From Camillea tinctor (Eukaryota > Ascomycota > Sordariomycetes > Xylariales > Xylariaceae), in assembly GCA_022578605.1 (NCBI GenBank), contig MU394057.1, forward strand, positions 868,909 through 932,908: 64,000 nucleotides of DNA, written 5' to 3'. Under the pieces are notes generated by a model. The model saw nothing but the letters and a program-made list of their open reading frames with translations, ran no database searches and was not told where the DNA came from. Below are positions 33,796 to 45,712 of this stretch, in pieces; the first letter of the stretch is position 1; each line of letters starts with the position of its first letter. The translations under genes and the position numbers were made by a program.

Positions 33796-35424
33796 ATGTC
33801 ATCCGTGAGCGGCCTGAGCCGCACTCGTTCACTACGCCGACCAACCGTGAGAGGAAATATAGAATCGAATAACGAATCGGCACCAATTCGCAATGTTACG
33901 GGCACGAGGACCACTTCACCGAGTCGGTTACCGGTCAAGCCCCTGACGCGGTCCGCCTCGGCCAAAGTCTCGACTTCGACCACCAGCACCGCCCGGACCG
34001 CCCCTACTAATAGACCGGTTTCTGGTATATTATCGAGCCGAAAAGTCTCGAATCCCTCACCCAGTACCACCACGACTTCTACCGCAACTTCTACCACGAA
34101 GCCTCTTGGTAGAGCCTTGTCAACGCGTCAAGCGCCTACATCGGCAACGACGACAAAAACAACAACACCAACATCAACATCAACAGCTCTATCTCGTACG
34201 ACCAGCACCACCACTCGCCCAAAATCATCAGGCGGTCCACCTTCTGTAACATCCGCTAGAGAAAGACAAACAGGCCATTCGAGAGCGAAATCTACGGTTA
34301 CGAACCTCACTTCTGCTACCACTCTACGACCTGTATCCACCCTATCTAGTTCGACCTCGACATCGGCCTCCACCACTACCACCACCACATCCTCGACCCC
34401 GACAGCCACCACGACCAAGCCTGTAACCCGTTCTCAAACCCACTCGCGCACCAAATCACAGCCATATTCCCAAAGCCAACTCCCAGCCTCGCCTAAACAG
34501 AACACCACTACCGCATCCACATCCACGCAACCGCAACGCCCCGCCTTCAACACCCTCCAGCAGCACTACAGCCCGGCCAAGAACCTCGCCCCCAAACCCC
34601 TAACCTCGACCTTCCTAGCGCCACCCTCTCCCTCCAAGCTCCCCGCCAACGTAGCTATCTCGTCCGAGACCAGCCGCCTGCAGACTGAGCTCCTGCAACT
34701 CTCCCTCCTCCACCGCGATGCCACCGCCGTCGACGCCGAGTGGCACGCCAGCGCGCGGCAAAAGCTCGGCGCCCGATTCGCCCGCCTCGCCACCGCCGAC
34801 GCCGACATAACCCAGCTTGAACGCTCCGGAGTCGAGGCGCGGAACATCAGCGCACTGCTGCGGTGGGGCTCCGCCGACGAACCATCCTCCTCATCGCGCA
34901 AAATGGCCCTCGACGAGAAAGTCCAGCTCCTCGACCAGGTCCTCACCGGGGTGTGGAACCTCAGCGAGCCTGAGGGCCGGTACCAGCGCACCGTGTCGGC
35001 ATTCGAGTCCTGGGCCTCCCGCGCCGCGGCCATCCTCGCCGCGCAGCGCATCGGCGACGTGGACGCGCTGCTCGAGGGCGACGACGTGGTGTTCGTGAGC
35101 GAGCTAGCCTCGGCGCAGACCTGGAAGCGCGACCGCGCGGGCCTGGCGCGCGTGCTGGAGGGCTGGCGCGATACCCTGCACGACCTGGGCGATGCCGGCG
35201 AGGAGCCCGACGCCGTGGACGCGGGGCACTCCGGCTTGGCGCGGGCGCTGCGCTGCGCGCGCACGCTGGTGCACGATATGCTCGCTGAGCTGGAGACCAT
35301 GGCGCGCATCGAGAGGGAGGCGCTGGCCGCTGAGGAGCAGTGGATCGAGAGCATGAATGATGAGCTCAGGGCGAATGATACGCAGAAGAAGGACGATGTG
35401 CCGCTGTGGAAGATGTTGCTTTGA
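33796..35424 (+). CDS. Ser/Thr-rich basic protein with helical C-terminus, unknown
   Basis: A single exon of 542 aa. Residues 1-290 are a very Thr/Ser-rich, Arg/Lys-containing disordered region (tracts such as STSTSASTTTTTTSSTPT), basic and poor in acidic residues. From about 295 it becomes helical and acidic: LQTELLQLSLLHRDATAVDAEW, SARQKLGARFARLATADADI, VEARNISALLRWGS and a long terminal coil to PLWKMLL. The base composition follows: the second half is much richer in GC. The organisation (basic disordered tail plus coiled coil) recalls microtubule-binding subunits such as HAUS8, but this is only a shape analogy; I do not recognise a named family. The start sits 26 bp after a (CA) repeat, with context AACAATGTC. 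Confidence 0.72.
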   Translation: MSSVSGLSRTRSLRRPTVRGNIESNNESAPIRNVTGTRTTSPSRLPVKPLTRSASAKVSTSTTSTARTAPTNRPVSGILSSRKVSNPSPSTTTTSTATSTTKPLGRALSTRQAPTSATTTKTTTPTSTSTALSRTTSTTTRPKSSGGPPSVTSARERQTGHSRAKSTVTNLTSATTLRPVSTLSSSTSTSASTTTTTTSSTPTATTTKPVTRSQTHSRTKSQPYSQSQLPASPKQNTTTASTSTQPQRPAFNTLQQHYSPAKNLAPKPLTSTFLAPPSPSKLPANVAISSETSRLQTELLQLSLLHRDATAVDAEWHASARQKLGARFARLATADADITQLERSGVEARNISALLRWGSADEPSSSSRKMALDEKVQLLDQVLTGVWNLSEPEGRYQRTVSAFESWASRAAAILAAQRIGDVDALLEGDDVVFVSELASAQTWKRDRAGLARVLEGWRDTLHDLGDAGEEPDAVDAGHSGLARALRCARTLVHDMLAELETMARIEREALAAEEQWIESMNDELRANDTQKKDDVPLWKMLL

Positions 35425-36911
35425 GAGGAGAGAAAGGGGAAGGGGTGTGGGAGAGGAGATGTAAGAAGAAAGGAGGGTAGAGGGGAAAGAGGAGGGCAAA
35501 TAAGGGAGAAAGGAGGAGAGAAAGAAAGAAGGAGGAAGAAGTGAATGTTGAAAGATTACTAAATTATTAGTATGGAATCAACAAACGGGAGCTTTCCTCG
35601 TCTTTTCCTGATACGCGTGTGTGGGTTTTTTTTTTGCCTTTTTTTATGTTTGTTTTGGCGGGGTCCTGATCTTTTGACGTCTGCTGATTGCGGGTGTCAA
35701 ATGGCTGGTGCTTAGGAGTAAAGGAGTGAAGCGCGAGGGAATACTGCGTTTGAGGTGGCTGAGGGGAGAGTATACCTACCTACCTACCTACCTACATACA
35801 TACCTATATACATATATGCGTACATGCTTACATATGTATATTATACCTGTTGATGTACAAGTTAACCAATTGAAGAGATTATAACTAGTCTTATTATCAT
35901 TATTATTATCATGCCCCTTAGGCCTTTTTAATTTTTTTAAAAAAGAAGGAGGGGAAGAAAGGAAGTTTGAAGTCGTTAAACAGGAGAGGAGGTTGATCTT
36001 ATGAAATGCCATGTCTGATTATATATGGCTGTCTGGATGTATAAAAGAAAGGCTTTTCGGAACCTGGTACTTTGGAATAGTCTGGATCTCGGTTTTACCC
36101 CCTTTTGAAGTTGCTTTTCTTTTTTTCCCGATAGGGGTTGTTGGCTTGGTGGCTTGCTTTTATGCAGCGACTACTACTACTACTACTACTGGTACTACTT
36201 CTTTATCATTGTTTAATATAGCCAGCTTCCTCCCCCTTTTTTCTTAGACCTAGTTAGTGGTCTGTAGGGAGGAATTTGTTTTATTTACGTATCATCACAG
36301 CGGATGGATACATGAGTCTGGAGAGATTTGGGGTTAAGTCGGTTGGTTGGTTGGGTTTATGATTTATATTCATTGGTAGAAGAGAAGTGAGTTAGTAAGA
36401 AACGACAAGAACGGAATCAATACTTTTTTCTTTCCTTTTTGTGGTTTCCTCCATTTTGTACATCTAGCCGTCTGCTCAATCGTTTGTGTGTACTAACATG
36501 CTCTTGCTGAGTATATGTATACCAAAGCTCTCTCACATCACAAAGTAGAGGGGAGGAAGAGAAATCAAAGAAACAAGTGAAGGGGAGAGGGGTATACAAC
36601 GAAAAGAAACAGAGATAATGAAAAGGGAGAAAATACAAGATCCCCTCAAGCTGTGTAGATATCGTCCAAAGCGCTTTCTGCTCTCATACCATCTTTTCCA
36701 ACCCGTCGTCCCAGTGTCATATATAGACTATGATAGGCGGTAGAGAGAGGACCTGAGGAGATTCGTATAGAGTCGTGCGTATATATTTACACCCGGCAAG
36801 ATATATCCCGGTATGCGTGGATGAGGTTTATATGTATGTAGGTGAATAGGTTATCAGGGAGACCTTGCACCACGAAGCAGTCTACCATCATGAATCCTCG
36901 CCCTCGCCGGG
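35425..36911. other. Convergent intergenic 1.5 kb
   Basis: Follows a purine-rich GGAGAAAGG stretch after the stop. Contains TACC tandem units at 35773-35794 and a CTA/ACT triplet run at about 36171-36190. No gene is seen. Confidence 0.5.
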
Positions 36912-38456
36912 TCATTCTCGTGCCTCAAACGTAACCACCTGTCCTTTGCGGTCCATTGGCGGCGGCGCTGGGATAGGCGCCGTGCGAGCTTCTGCGGTAT
37001 TGTACGGTTGAATCACGCGGTCGTTCCCATCCCTAGCGCCCGGCGAGGGCGAGCGACAGCCCAGAGGGCGGGGTACCTCGAAATCCACGTTAGCAACCCA
37101 GGACCGCGAAATCCGGCCCAGCGGGGTGGTGACAGCACCCTTGGCGCGCTCCGCGGCCGCGTGCTTGGGGTCGTAGGTCCACAGATGGAGCCAGCCAGCC
37201 CATATCGTGAATCCGCGGCAGCGGAAGAAGTGCGACGTCGGTGACTCCGCTGCCACGGCGAGCTGGGCCATGCCCTCCTCGCGGGCGAACCGCTTCGCAT
37301 AGTCGACGAGAGCTGTGCCGACGCCGCGGCCGGAAAACTCGGGCCGCACGGAGACGCCGTGGAGCGTCGCGGTTCCTGAGGATAGGTGTACAAGGCCGGT
37401 GCCGATGATCTGGGTTGCTGTGATCCTTTTGTATGGCCTATGGCGGAGCGGGGTTGAGGGGGCCCCGGTGTAGTATTCCTGTGGTATATCTCTAGGAGTA
37501 GCACTGCAAGGGGACATGACTGAGGTGATGGTGCGAACAGCAGCATATATGTGGAGTCGGTAGCTGCCAGCATGTTGTAGCTTCGACATGGAGACCTTGA
37601 ACCTTTCGATTTGCTCGTCGCTGTATCCGGTGTTTACACAACACCAGACATCGACCCAGGCCTCGCCGTACCCATTTCTTGGGCTAATCTGAGAAATTGT
37701 AATAGTTTCGGAATGTTCCCCGTTCTCTGCCAGTGGGACTTGTTCCTGGTACCCGAGGGTGTTGAAATCCAGGTATCGTTCCTCATGTTCAGTAAGTGGC
37801 ATGAATAACTCTGGAGATAAGTGACCTCTTTGTTTAAGGAAATCAGGCCACAACTCACTCTGGCGAATCAACAGAAAATCGTGAGGGGTGTAGGTGGCGA
37901 TTTGCGTTGCGCTTTGAATGGTTCCTTGAAACGGAGGTCGATAAGGACAAAATCGGCCGGGCAGATTCTGGATTGGCATGTCAATATTAGTGAGATCGAT
38001 TATGTAGACAGACTGCTTTCCCTCAAATATGAAATGGCGATCTGATAGGATATCGTCAAAGAAATCCTCTGCGGGCCTTGTAAGCCAAAGGAAGCTTTCA
38101 GGCACAGGACAAGCGTTATTATGAATAGGAGAAGCGACACTAGCAACATTACTATTACCATTATTCGCCCGCAATGATGTCTGGTCAAAGAACGCTACGA
38201 CGGTGTCCACAGCGTTCACGACGAACTCTTTTGGTATCCTTTGGGGTATTACGCCGCTATGCGGTACGAGGCCGGCTGAATTTCGATGCCAGCAAATTTG
38301 ATGGGTTTCTGTACCATCGTCGCTGAGAATACTGGCGCGATGCTCTTGCCCTGTTGATGCAGCGTTGAAAAATTGCGTGAATGTTAACAAGTTTTTCTTG
38401 TAATTGCGGTTCCATTCAGAGAGTGGCCAGGATCGCTGAGGCCGGTTGCCAGCCAT
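36912..38456 (-). CDS. GNAT-like N-acetyltransferase domain protein
   Basis: A single exon; the frame is open from 38492, but I prefer the second Met (38454-38456, MAGNRPQRSWPLSEWNRNYK), giving 514 aa. The N-terminal about 260 residues (FLWLTRPAEDFFDDILSDRHFIF, WPDFLKQRGHLSPELFMPL) match no family I know. The C-terminal part reads as a GNAT fold: a beta strand GTGLVHLSSGTATLHGVSVRP, the acetyl-CoA P-loop RPEFSGRGVGTALVDYAKRFA (Q/RxxGxG/A type: R-G-V-G-T-A), then AQLAVAAESPTSHFFRCRGF, the usual end of a GNAT domain. A Pro-rich tail follows. It is likely an acyltransferase; the substrate is unknown. It is transcribed in the same direction as SEA4, 357 bp downstream of it. Confidence 0.7.
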   Translation of the reverse strand: MAGNRPQRSWPLSEWNRNYKKNLLTFTQFFNAASTGQEHRASILSDDGTETHQICWHRNSAGLVPHSGVIPQRIPKEFVVNAVDTVVAFFDQTSLRANNGNSNVASVASPIHNNACPVPESFLWLTRPAEDFFDDILSDRHFIFEGKQSVYIIDLTNIDMPIQNLPGRFCPYRPPFQGTIQSATQIATYTPHDFLLIRQSELWPDFLKQRGHLSPELFMPLTEHEERYLDFNTLGYQEQVPLAENGEHSETITISQISPRNGYGEAWVDVWCCVNTGYSDEQIERFKVSMSKLQHAGSYRLHIYAAVRTITSVMSPCSATPRDIPQEYYTGAPSTPLRHRPYKRITATQIIGTGLVHLSSGTATLHGVSVRPEFSGRGVGTALVDYAKRFAREEGMAQLAVAAESPTSHFFRCRGFTIWAGWLHLWTYDPKHAAAERAKGAVTTPLGRISRSWVANVDFEVPRPLGCRSPSPGARDGNDRVIQPYNTAEARTAPIPAPPPMDRKGQVVTFEARE

Positions 38457-38812
38457 TGCAGATATAGGGAGATGGTATAGCTGGAAGTACAATATAACAA
38501 TCGTTTATAAAGTTGGCAGTGTTGAATCTCATTTAGTCTCATACCTACCCAAGGTTTGTGTGGTGAGCAGGATGAAGATTGGAAGAAAAGTCCCTAAGCC
38601 AATGTATTTGAGATGGCCAGCTTTGAATAATAATCAGAATTGGGTTTTGGGAAACTATGGAATAAAATCAGGAAATGGTCGCCTAGCTACGGGTGCAAAC
38701 AACATAGCAACTCATTCGATGCTATTCCAGCATTTACTACAACTGGCGAACTCTACATAGAGAAGCTTGCGGTAAATCCACACAGCAAAAGGATGATCGG
38801 AATTACCATGGA
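38457..38812. other. Intergenic GNAT / SEA4
   Basis: About 350 bp, should hold the SEA4 3' end and the GNAT-gene promoter. Nothing else is seen. Confidence 0.45.
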
Positions 38813-41800
38813 TCAGTGATAATTGAGCTCTGGATTGGCTCGAAAGTTACACCTACACCGACATTCAGGCATAGGACATTCCACATGTCTCGCAAACCAT
38901 TGTCTAGCATGGTCCAGGTGTAGGACATGATCACACTTCAGGCAGAATGTAGGGAATCTGGCCGCTACCCGAAGCTGTGGATCTGGGGAAGTCTCTGGCT
39001 TATCAGATCGTGGAATTCCAACAACCTCTAGACAAACTACACATCGTGGGAGATGACGGCCACAAGTTGGGCAGCTAATACCGGCATTGACACTCGTCGG
39101 CATTAAGGGGTTTGCCTGCCCCTGGGCTGTTGATGCTAGGCCTAATCCCATCTTTGAGAATTCATACTCTGCGTCACAGTATACGCACCGCAGTGCGATT
39201 TGTCTCGAAGGTGGCTTTATCATGGGGATGCCACCCCGTTTGCTTTTCTTTGTACTCTCCACCTCAAACTTCGTCCGTTGGATAAAGGCTTTGTGCCGTT
39301 GAAGATAAGCCCGATATGCGTTCCGCCACGCCACACAACGATAATCATCGATATACCGAGGCGAGCATATTGACAAGACCAGGGTAGCGGTTTGCACGTC
39401 GTTGAATTTTTCCACATACTTGGCAAAGATGTCAACTAGCTTATCTGTTATGCCCGTGAGTACAATCCCTTCTATATCGCCGGTGCGTATAGCCTTTTTT
39501 AACTCTTTGCCGAGCCAGTAGGTCAGTGTGTCATCGTCGAAATACCGAAGCGCTACGTAGGTGCGTTCACGGAGTGGTAGTGACTCTTGGTTCGCGATAG
39601 TCTCCCAGTTGTTCGTTGCGATAAGGGAGGATATGGCTCGAAGATACGGGTCCGTCTTAGAAGCCACTGCGTCATCAAAATCCAACTGTTCCTTAGCGAG
39701 CCCTACATCGCCTCGGCCAATAAGCTGGAGCGCGAGAGATACAAATAGTAACTCTGGATGTTCAGTGCTTGCCATCTTCAGGATCCGTACCGCTTCTTTA
39801 GAATCTCCCTCGAAGAGGGCACGTGCTGTTGCCATAGTGTGCCATGAGGAGTTTTTCTCTGAAGGGGATGCTTTTGCATAGTCGGTGAAGTCGGTATTGA
39901 GAGATCTGCCCCATCTGCACATTCGCATAGCAGCTTGCCTATGTGCGGGTTTGCTCGTCTCAGCACCATTATAAATAGGCTGCCCAGACCTATTGTTAAT
40001 AGTTTCGAGGTAGCGCTCTAGCATAGCTGAATCTGGAGGGGGTTGTCCGTCAGGTAGTCGGGCAGCACTTTGGATGCCTGCAGTTCAGATTAGCCAGTTG
40101 CTTGAAGGTGGTAGGGATATACAGACCTAGATCATTATTCCAGATCGTTGCGACGCCCATGAAACTAAGGTCGACCCCTTGGACCACCATCCCGTCATCA
40201 GAAGCAGCTTCCGCGGCTCCTAAAAAGAGATCATTAGATTTTTATTCCGTCAGTCGGCAGTTCTGAGGATCATACCTGCAACCCAATCCCACAAATCTCG
40301 CAGCCAAGGGTCATCAGAGACTATATCCCTATTCGCAGCATAATCGAATAGGTATCGTTCTTTAGACCGGAGAAGCATTACATGATCAAGGACGATGTGC
40401 GCCGTCTTTGGAAAACCTTTAGTATCGAGTGTTGTGGCGAGCAGTCTCTCGTGCAACTGCCGATTCGATGGTGGCCCTTCACTCCTTGCAGTCAGATCCG
40501 AAAACGATTTGTCAAGTTCCTCGACAGTCGAATATCGTTGTAGTTCGCTGTGAAGCAACCCCTGGGGGTTGAGAGCCTTTTTGGAATATTTCCTCAGGCC
40601 CCTCAACTTTTCTGCTATAGTCGGCGCGTTTATATATGGCTCGAGCGTTTGTGGATCGGTAGCCTCCAATTCGGAAATGGGGTCGATCTCTGGTAGACGG
40701 GACTGCGCAACCTCTCCTCCTATAATGCTACTGACGGATTTATTATCATCCCCAAAAAGGGGTACATCTTTCAGTGCCTTGTCAATGAGAAGTGACCCCA
40801 TCATTTCAGAATGTTGTGATTGTTCGAACTGCATAATGCTATGATAGGCGGTGCCCTCTACACATACATTAGCTTCGGTCGACCGGCTGAACGGTGGGTT
40901 GTTACCTTCAAGACCACGATATGGTGCTTGCCAGGGAACCATCTTATAGATATGCTCCGAAGTATATGAAGGCTTCTCCAGAATCTCATATGTTCCACTA
41001 GCACGTAACACTATCACCCGAGGTGTCAATGAAGGTGTGTTAAGGGTCACCCAGTCAAAGGATACTATTTGGTCATGCTTCTTGTCCTCAGTCAAATAAT
41101 CCATATCCAGCTCGTAGGACTTCCTTGCCTCTAAAAGCTCTGGACTACCTTCATATTGTCTCTCGATAGGGGTAAACTCTTTCTTTGTGTCCAAGACCCT
41201 TAGTTGGCCGGTCCTAGAGAGCACAGCTACGAGGCCTCTCTGGTCCCTACAAAATCGCAACGATCGTATTAGTGAGCCTCTTTCCGGAACATTGCCGGGG
41301 TTTATGTCGATAGCCTTTTCTAAGTTGAGAGCAGCACCCCATGGTAAGTTCTCGGTATCAACAGCGTCAAGATAGGTCGGGGCCGACGAAGGCCTCGTGG
41401 TGGCCCGGCGATCCCATATTACCACGCCGGGCCGGTCTAGGGAAGAAGATGCAAAGTAATTAGGGTCCGCGTAGTCGATAGCCAAGTTATTATTACACTT
41501 TGTTTGGTAGTTGATGACAGAACCATGCGGATCTTGAGAAGGAAAGGTTAGTTACAGCTGGAAGGAGGCGTACTGTAAAAAGGGGGGCAATATACCTCGA
41601 AGATCGTATATTCGAATACCCTGGTTCTTAATGCCCACAACTAAAGTTTGCGGGTTGTCCTCGAAGTATTTTGTGCTTGAAACAGTAGTAGCAGGTTCCA
41701 GACGGTATACAGGTTCCCCAATGAGGGACCCATCAAGTGACGACCAAGAAATGCTCGGGTCAATTGTAGTGAGACGGTTGACATCCCATATTTGGAGACA

Positions 41801-42199
41801 CTGGTCATTCCTAACTCGCTCTAACCCTACGGCTAACAGGGTCCCCGTGTTGAACGCAACGGCTTGACAGAAACGCGTGAACTTCAATCTCTGTTCCAAA
41901 TAGTGGTTGGAATCATCATTGAGATTGAGCAAATTCACAGTCCCTGAAGCGGTGCCAATGGCAACAAAGCCAGGGTAAGCAGGGGACCAGTCGTACGTGC
42001 TCAGGGGAGGAATCTCGTCGAACTTGGACAGTTTTTCGTAATCAAAACGCCCGCGCTGCAGATGGCCAGTAGGCTTATAGAGCTGGACAACTCGATGTTG
42101 TAAGTTAACGTGAAGGAAACTATCATAAGCCGGATTTGGCGACCACTTGATGAGACCTGGCTCGGGCCTATCCAACTTGGAATTGGAGTACTGCGCCAT
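38813..42199 (-). CDS. sea4: SEACAT/GATOR2 subunit SEA4 (Mio), WD40 protein
   Basis: Subunit of the vacuolar-membrane SEA complex that relays amino-acid state to TORC1 (Mios in animals). Exons 42199-41596, 41532-40276, 40219-40127 and 40077-38813 give 1,072 aa, near the 1,038 aa of yeast Sea4. The N-terminal 400 residues form WD40 blades (IKWSPNP, YDWSPAYPGFVAIGTASGTV, LQIWDVNRL, GIRIYDLRDPHG, GVVIWDRR), the middle is a helical solenoid, and the last 110 residues carry a zinc-ribbon/RING-like module: CVYCDAEYEF, CPTCGRHLPRCVVCLEVVG, CLKCDHVLHLDHARQWF, ECPMPECRCRC. All junctions are phase 1 and restore continuous protein; exon 3 has 93 nt. It is divergent from EFG1. I see no broken motif. Confidence 0.91.
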
Positions 42200-42879
42200 C
42201 TTACAGCAATGGTCTGTTCAATTCACAAGACAGACTTTCCCTTTTCTTTATCTCTTTTCATGTGTAAACACACAACTAGACCTCGATATAGACGAACTTG
42301 GTATGTACTGTAATCTCGAGCCGATGTCGAGAGGGCCTATCAGGGTCACGCGCCATTAAGTAGAGACGAAGTCATCTCCCTAGACTTCTAAAGCAAGCCC
42401 CTTGGCAGGGACTAGGAGGAGAGAAGGCCGCGAATCAAGAAACTGCTGGGTATCTGGATTGGACCTGGCCGTGGTCATGATGGGTGAAGCAATTACTTAG
42501 TAAAGAGGTGGAAGAGGTGGGAGAGTGAATCAGCTTGTGGCTGCTGGTGCATTGTCCAAAGATAAGCTACCGTAGCTTCGTAGCTGCATATATATACCCC
42601 ACATTTCTCCAATAATCCGACCAGTCTGCCAGTCTAATAACCAATCGATACGAATTGCGGGGATGCAGGGACGGGACCCATTAAAAAAAAGTTGGCTGTA
42701 CTCCCGTACTTCGTGCTTCGTACTTACTTACATTCCAGTCTCCATCTCAAAAATATCTAAGGTTCAATGTTATCAATAACATCCAACTCCCGTAACCTTC
42801 TTGTACACAAACTGGAATCGCTTAATAACCTACGTATATACCTACCGCTCGGACAAAGAGAAAATCCCACCCAGCTACG
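42200..42879. promoter_or_regulatory. Divergent SEA4 / EFG1 promoter region
   Basis: The 680 bp between the SEA4 and EFG1 start codons must hold both promoters. It includes TATATATAC near 42590 and an A-run near 42682. Shared control of a TORC1 regulator and an rRNA-processing gene is an inference from geometry only. Confidence 0.5.
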
Positions 42880-43806
42880 ATGAGTTCGAAAAGGAAATTC
42901 GCGGATTTTAACGCCGATGCGAATTCCCGGGAAGCTCGTCGGCGGGCTCCAGGACATCGCCTACCAAAAAAGAAGGGGGGAAAGGATGAGAAGGACCACA
43001 AGACAAGACCCGATAACCTCAACTGGCTCAAAAAACGAGTACGCGATATAGAGAGACGATTCCAGACAGGGAAGAAGAACCTACCAGCCAATGTTCAAAA
43101 CGAATTAGAAAGAGAACTGGCCCACCACCGACAAAAGATCGTCGATATTACAGATGATAAAAAGAGGAAGAAAATGATCACGAAATACCACATGGTCCGC
43201 TTTCACGGTACGAATATGAGTATAGATGTAAACATGAATATAGATATGGGTACAACTAACGAATGAATCTTTACAGAGAGGAAGAAGGCAGACCGGCTTG
43301 CAAAACAGATCCGATCCCAACTCGAAGCAGCTACAGATGAGGAGGAGATCAAAAAGCTGAAAGCAGATCTTCACATAGCCGAAGTGGATGGACTATACGC
43401 AAGATATTTCCCTCACCGAGAGCGCTATGTCAGCATGTACTCAGCTCCGTCCCAAGATGCAAAAGAAGCGGAGAAGTCGGAAAATGCAAGCTCAGCAGCC
43501 CTAGCTCTGCATAGAGAACGGCCAGCACTCTGGTCGCTGATAGAGAAGGCATCCGAGAAAGGGGTAGCTGCATTGACGGCCATTAGAGAACGAAAATCAG
43601 TTGGTGGCGGTCCGGCACACAAGACCACGGAGGTACAAGTCATGGAGGAGCCATCTACAACAAAGACTGGTCGTCCTCAAACGAAACGCTCGTTTGCACC
43701 AGATTCTGCGGGTACCCGAAGAAGTAGAGGAAAGGTGAATGAGCTGGCAGAAAGAAATCATGATAGTGGCAATGATAGTGATGGGGGTTTCTTTGAGGAT
43801 GAGTAG
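42880..43806 (+). CDS. efg1: rRNA-processing protein EFG1
   Basis: Nucleolar factor of the 90S/SSU processome acting in 18S rRNA maturation (EFG1, DUF2361; unrelated to the Candida regulator of that name). Exons 42880-43207 and 43277-43806 join as CAC G / AG AGG to give 285 aa. It begins with a Lys/Arg-rich leader (HRLPKKKGGKDEKDHK), then the conserved coiled coil: LNWLKKRVRDIERRF, LPANVQNELERELAHH, and after the intron ERKKADRLAKQIRS, EVDGLYARYFPHRERYVSMY, which is the family signature. The remainder is charged and low-complexity with an acidic C-terminus (DSDGGFFEDE). The intron is 69 bp (GTACGA...TTTACAG). Confidence 0.92.
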
Positions 43807-44694
43807 CAAGAGTAGGGGTAATAGGAGGTGGGTGACCTTGCAAACTAACTAATTATTGTGCATATTGATACGAATGATACCCCCACCCGACCTATCTCTA
43901 CTGATCCCCCCTTACTTTAATTTTTTTTTCCTTTTCCCTCTTCTTTGTTCCCCCTAGTGTTGTGGTGATTCTAATATTGAGATATCTTGGAAGTGTTGAA
44001 ACTACAGAAAGATAATGAGCTGGTTACTTACTATGTACACATGTGGGTAGGTACATAAGTGGCAGTAAACAAAAAGGGGGGAGAGAGACCAATAATATGC
44101 CCCATTTATATGCTAGATATGTACAAACACTTGCAGCACATATCATATGGAACCTTAATATCTACCCTGGGTATTAGGTACTATGTATGTAGTAGGTAAC
44201 CTAGGTACTTGGAACTATGTATATTTGGAATATGCAGCTAAAATCAAGATAACGCACCAGTGCGGTTGACAGAACGGGAAACCACATTTAAAAATGCAAG
44301 AGCCTAACCCCACCTGCACCCAACCTTTTGTATGTACCATACTAGGCGTACCAGGCGTATGTACCAGGCGTACAAACGATGAATGAACGCACCTTCTGCC
44401 TACACGCTTCAGTTCAGCCTTGTTCCTACTTCCTGCCCTTTATAGATCTTGAGAAGTTTGCCTAAGATTGGAAGACAGGTAGGTACATAAGATTACTTAA
44501 ACTCAGGTTAGGTACTTAACCATACCTAGACCTACTATCTTTATCTTTATCTCCTCACCACAATTTCCCCTTCCTCTCTCTCTCCTCTCTCCACTCTCCA
44601 CCTTGATGCATCACCCACCTACTTGCGCCAACGCCAACTTACACAACCTATATATATAATAAGTTACAACACTTGACACTTACTATATTCCGCC
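43807..44694. other. Intergenic 0.9 kb
   Basis: AT-rich with AACCTAGGTAC near 44207, repeated ACCAGGCGTA units at about 44342-44372, and a CT-rich block before the next ATG. No gene is seen. Confidence 0.5.
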
Positions 44695-45712
44695 ATGAAG
44701 AGTACTAGTATGACTGTACCCGCGTCTACTTACGAGACTGTCCAGAAATGGATTGGCCGACAACTCGAGTCCAACACGGCCGTGACAGAGGCGCAACGAG
44801 AGCTTTTGGTGAACCTAGAGCATTCAATCAACCCACCACCACCACCCCGAGCCGAACCAGAGCTAGACAGCGTCAACTGGATTGGTCTCCTGCAAGGCAG
44901 GTTCCCAATCAACCTACACACACACAAAAAAAAAAGGAAACCCCCTTGGTGACTTATCTTGTATTAACCCTACCTAATTCTTAGAATACCGAGCAGCTCT
45001 GCGTATGCCCACTGGCGGATCTGCTGTTGTCTTTACCGAGTCTCAAGTCGATCCGCATTCTGTTGGCCCTTCTAACTGGCTTGCCCAGGTGACGATCGAT
45101 GAGCACCCCTCCCCTTTCCCGGGTCCCTCTGGTGGTTTGTTTGAAGATGGCACCCAACCCTCCTTTGCGCGGAAGAAAGACGCCAAGAAGTATGCGGCCA
45201 AGTGTGCTATCGAGTGGCTTAGGGCCAACCAGTACATGCCTCAGGATGGCGTGAAGTTCCCCAAGGTCAAGCAAGCCGCACCACAGCCTGTACAGAAGTC
45301 TACCCAGAAGTCCAAATCGCAGTCAAGTCCACCAAGGAATAACCAACCAAACTCACCCAAAGCCAACAAGTCTCCGAAAACACCGGTGCCCGTCTCCCCC
45401 TTTGATGACACGGAGCCCTCCGCCGTAGTTAAGGTCACCGAACTCTGTGGAAGGCTTGGTTTCAGGATGAAGTATGTGATAGATCAAGTCTCTCCAAACA
45501 GTGAGTTCTTTAACGGATATCCTGATTTCGGAATCTATGCGGCACAATTCCCAGACGATATCGGATGTGTCAAGAATATCCTCGGTAGGAAGGCTGCCAA
45601 GGAAAAGATCGCCGAAGAGCTATTAGAGGTCCTCGAGAAAATTGAGGACGAACGCCGGGAAAGGGATCGAAAGTTCATGAGTGGCGAATTGTCTGCCGGT
45701 ACGCCGCTGTAG
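44695..45712 (+). CDS. dsRNA-binding-domain protein
   Basis: Two exons, 44695-44896 and 44985-45712, 309 aa. The segment across the junction reads VNWIGLLQEYRAALRMPTG, the first helix of a dsRNA-binding domain, continued by WLAQVTIDEH and the closing helix ARKKDAKKYAAKCAIEWL. A Lys/Ser/Pro-rich linker (about 165-205) precedes a second dsRBD-like block (VVKVTELCGRLGFRMKYVID ... GRKAAKEKIAEELLEVLEKI). To keep frame and motif the intron must start with GC (CAAG|GCAGGT) and end CTTAG, an 88 bp GC-AG intron with a CTAAT branch site. No ribonuclease III catalytic motif is visible, so it is likely a binding protein only; role unknown. Confidence 0.75.
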
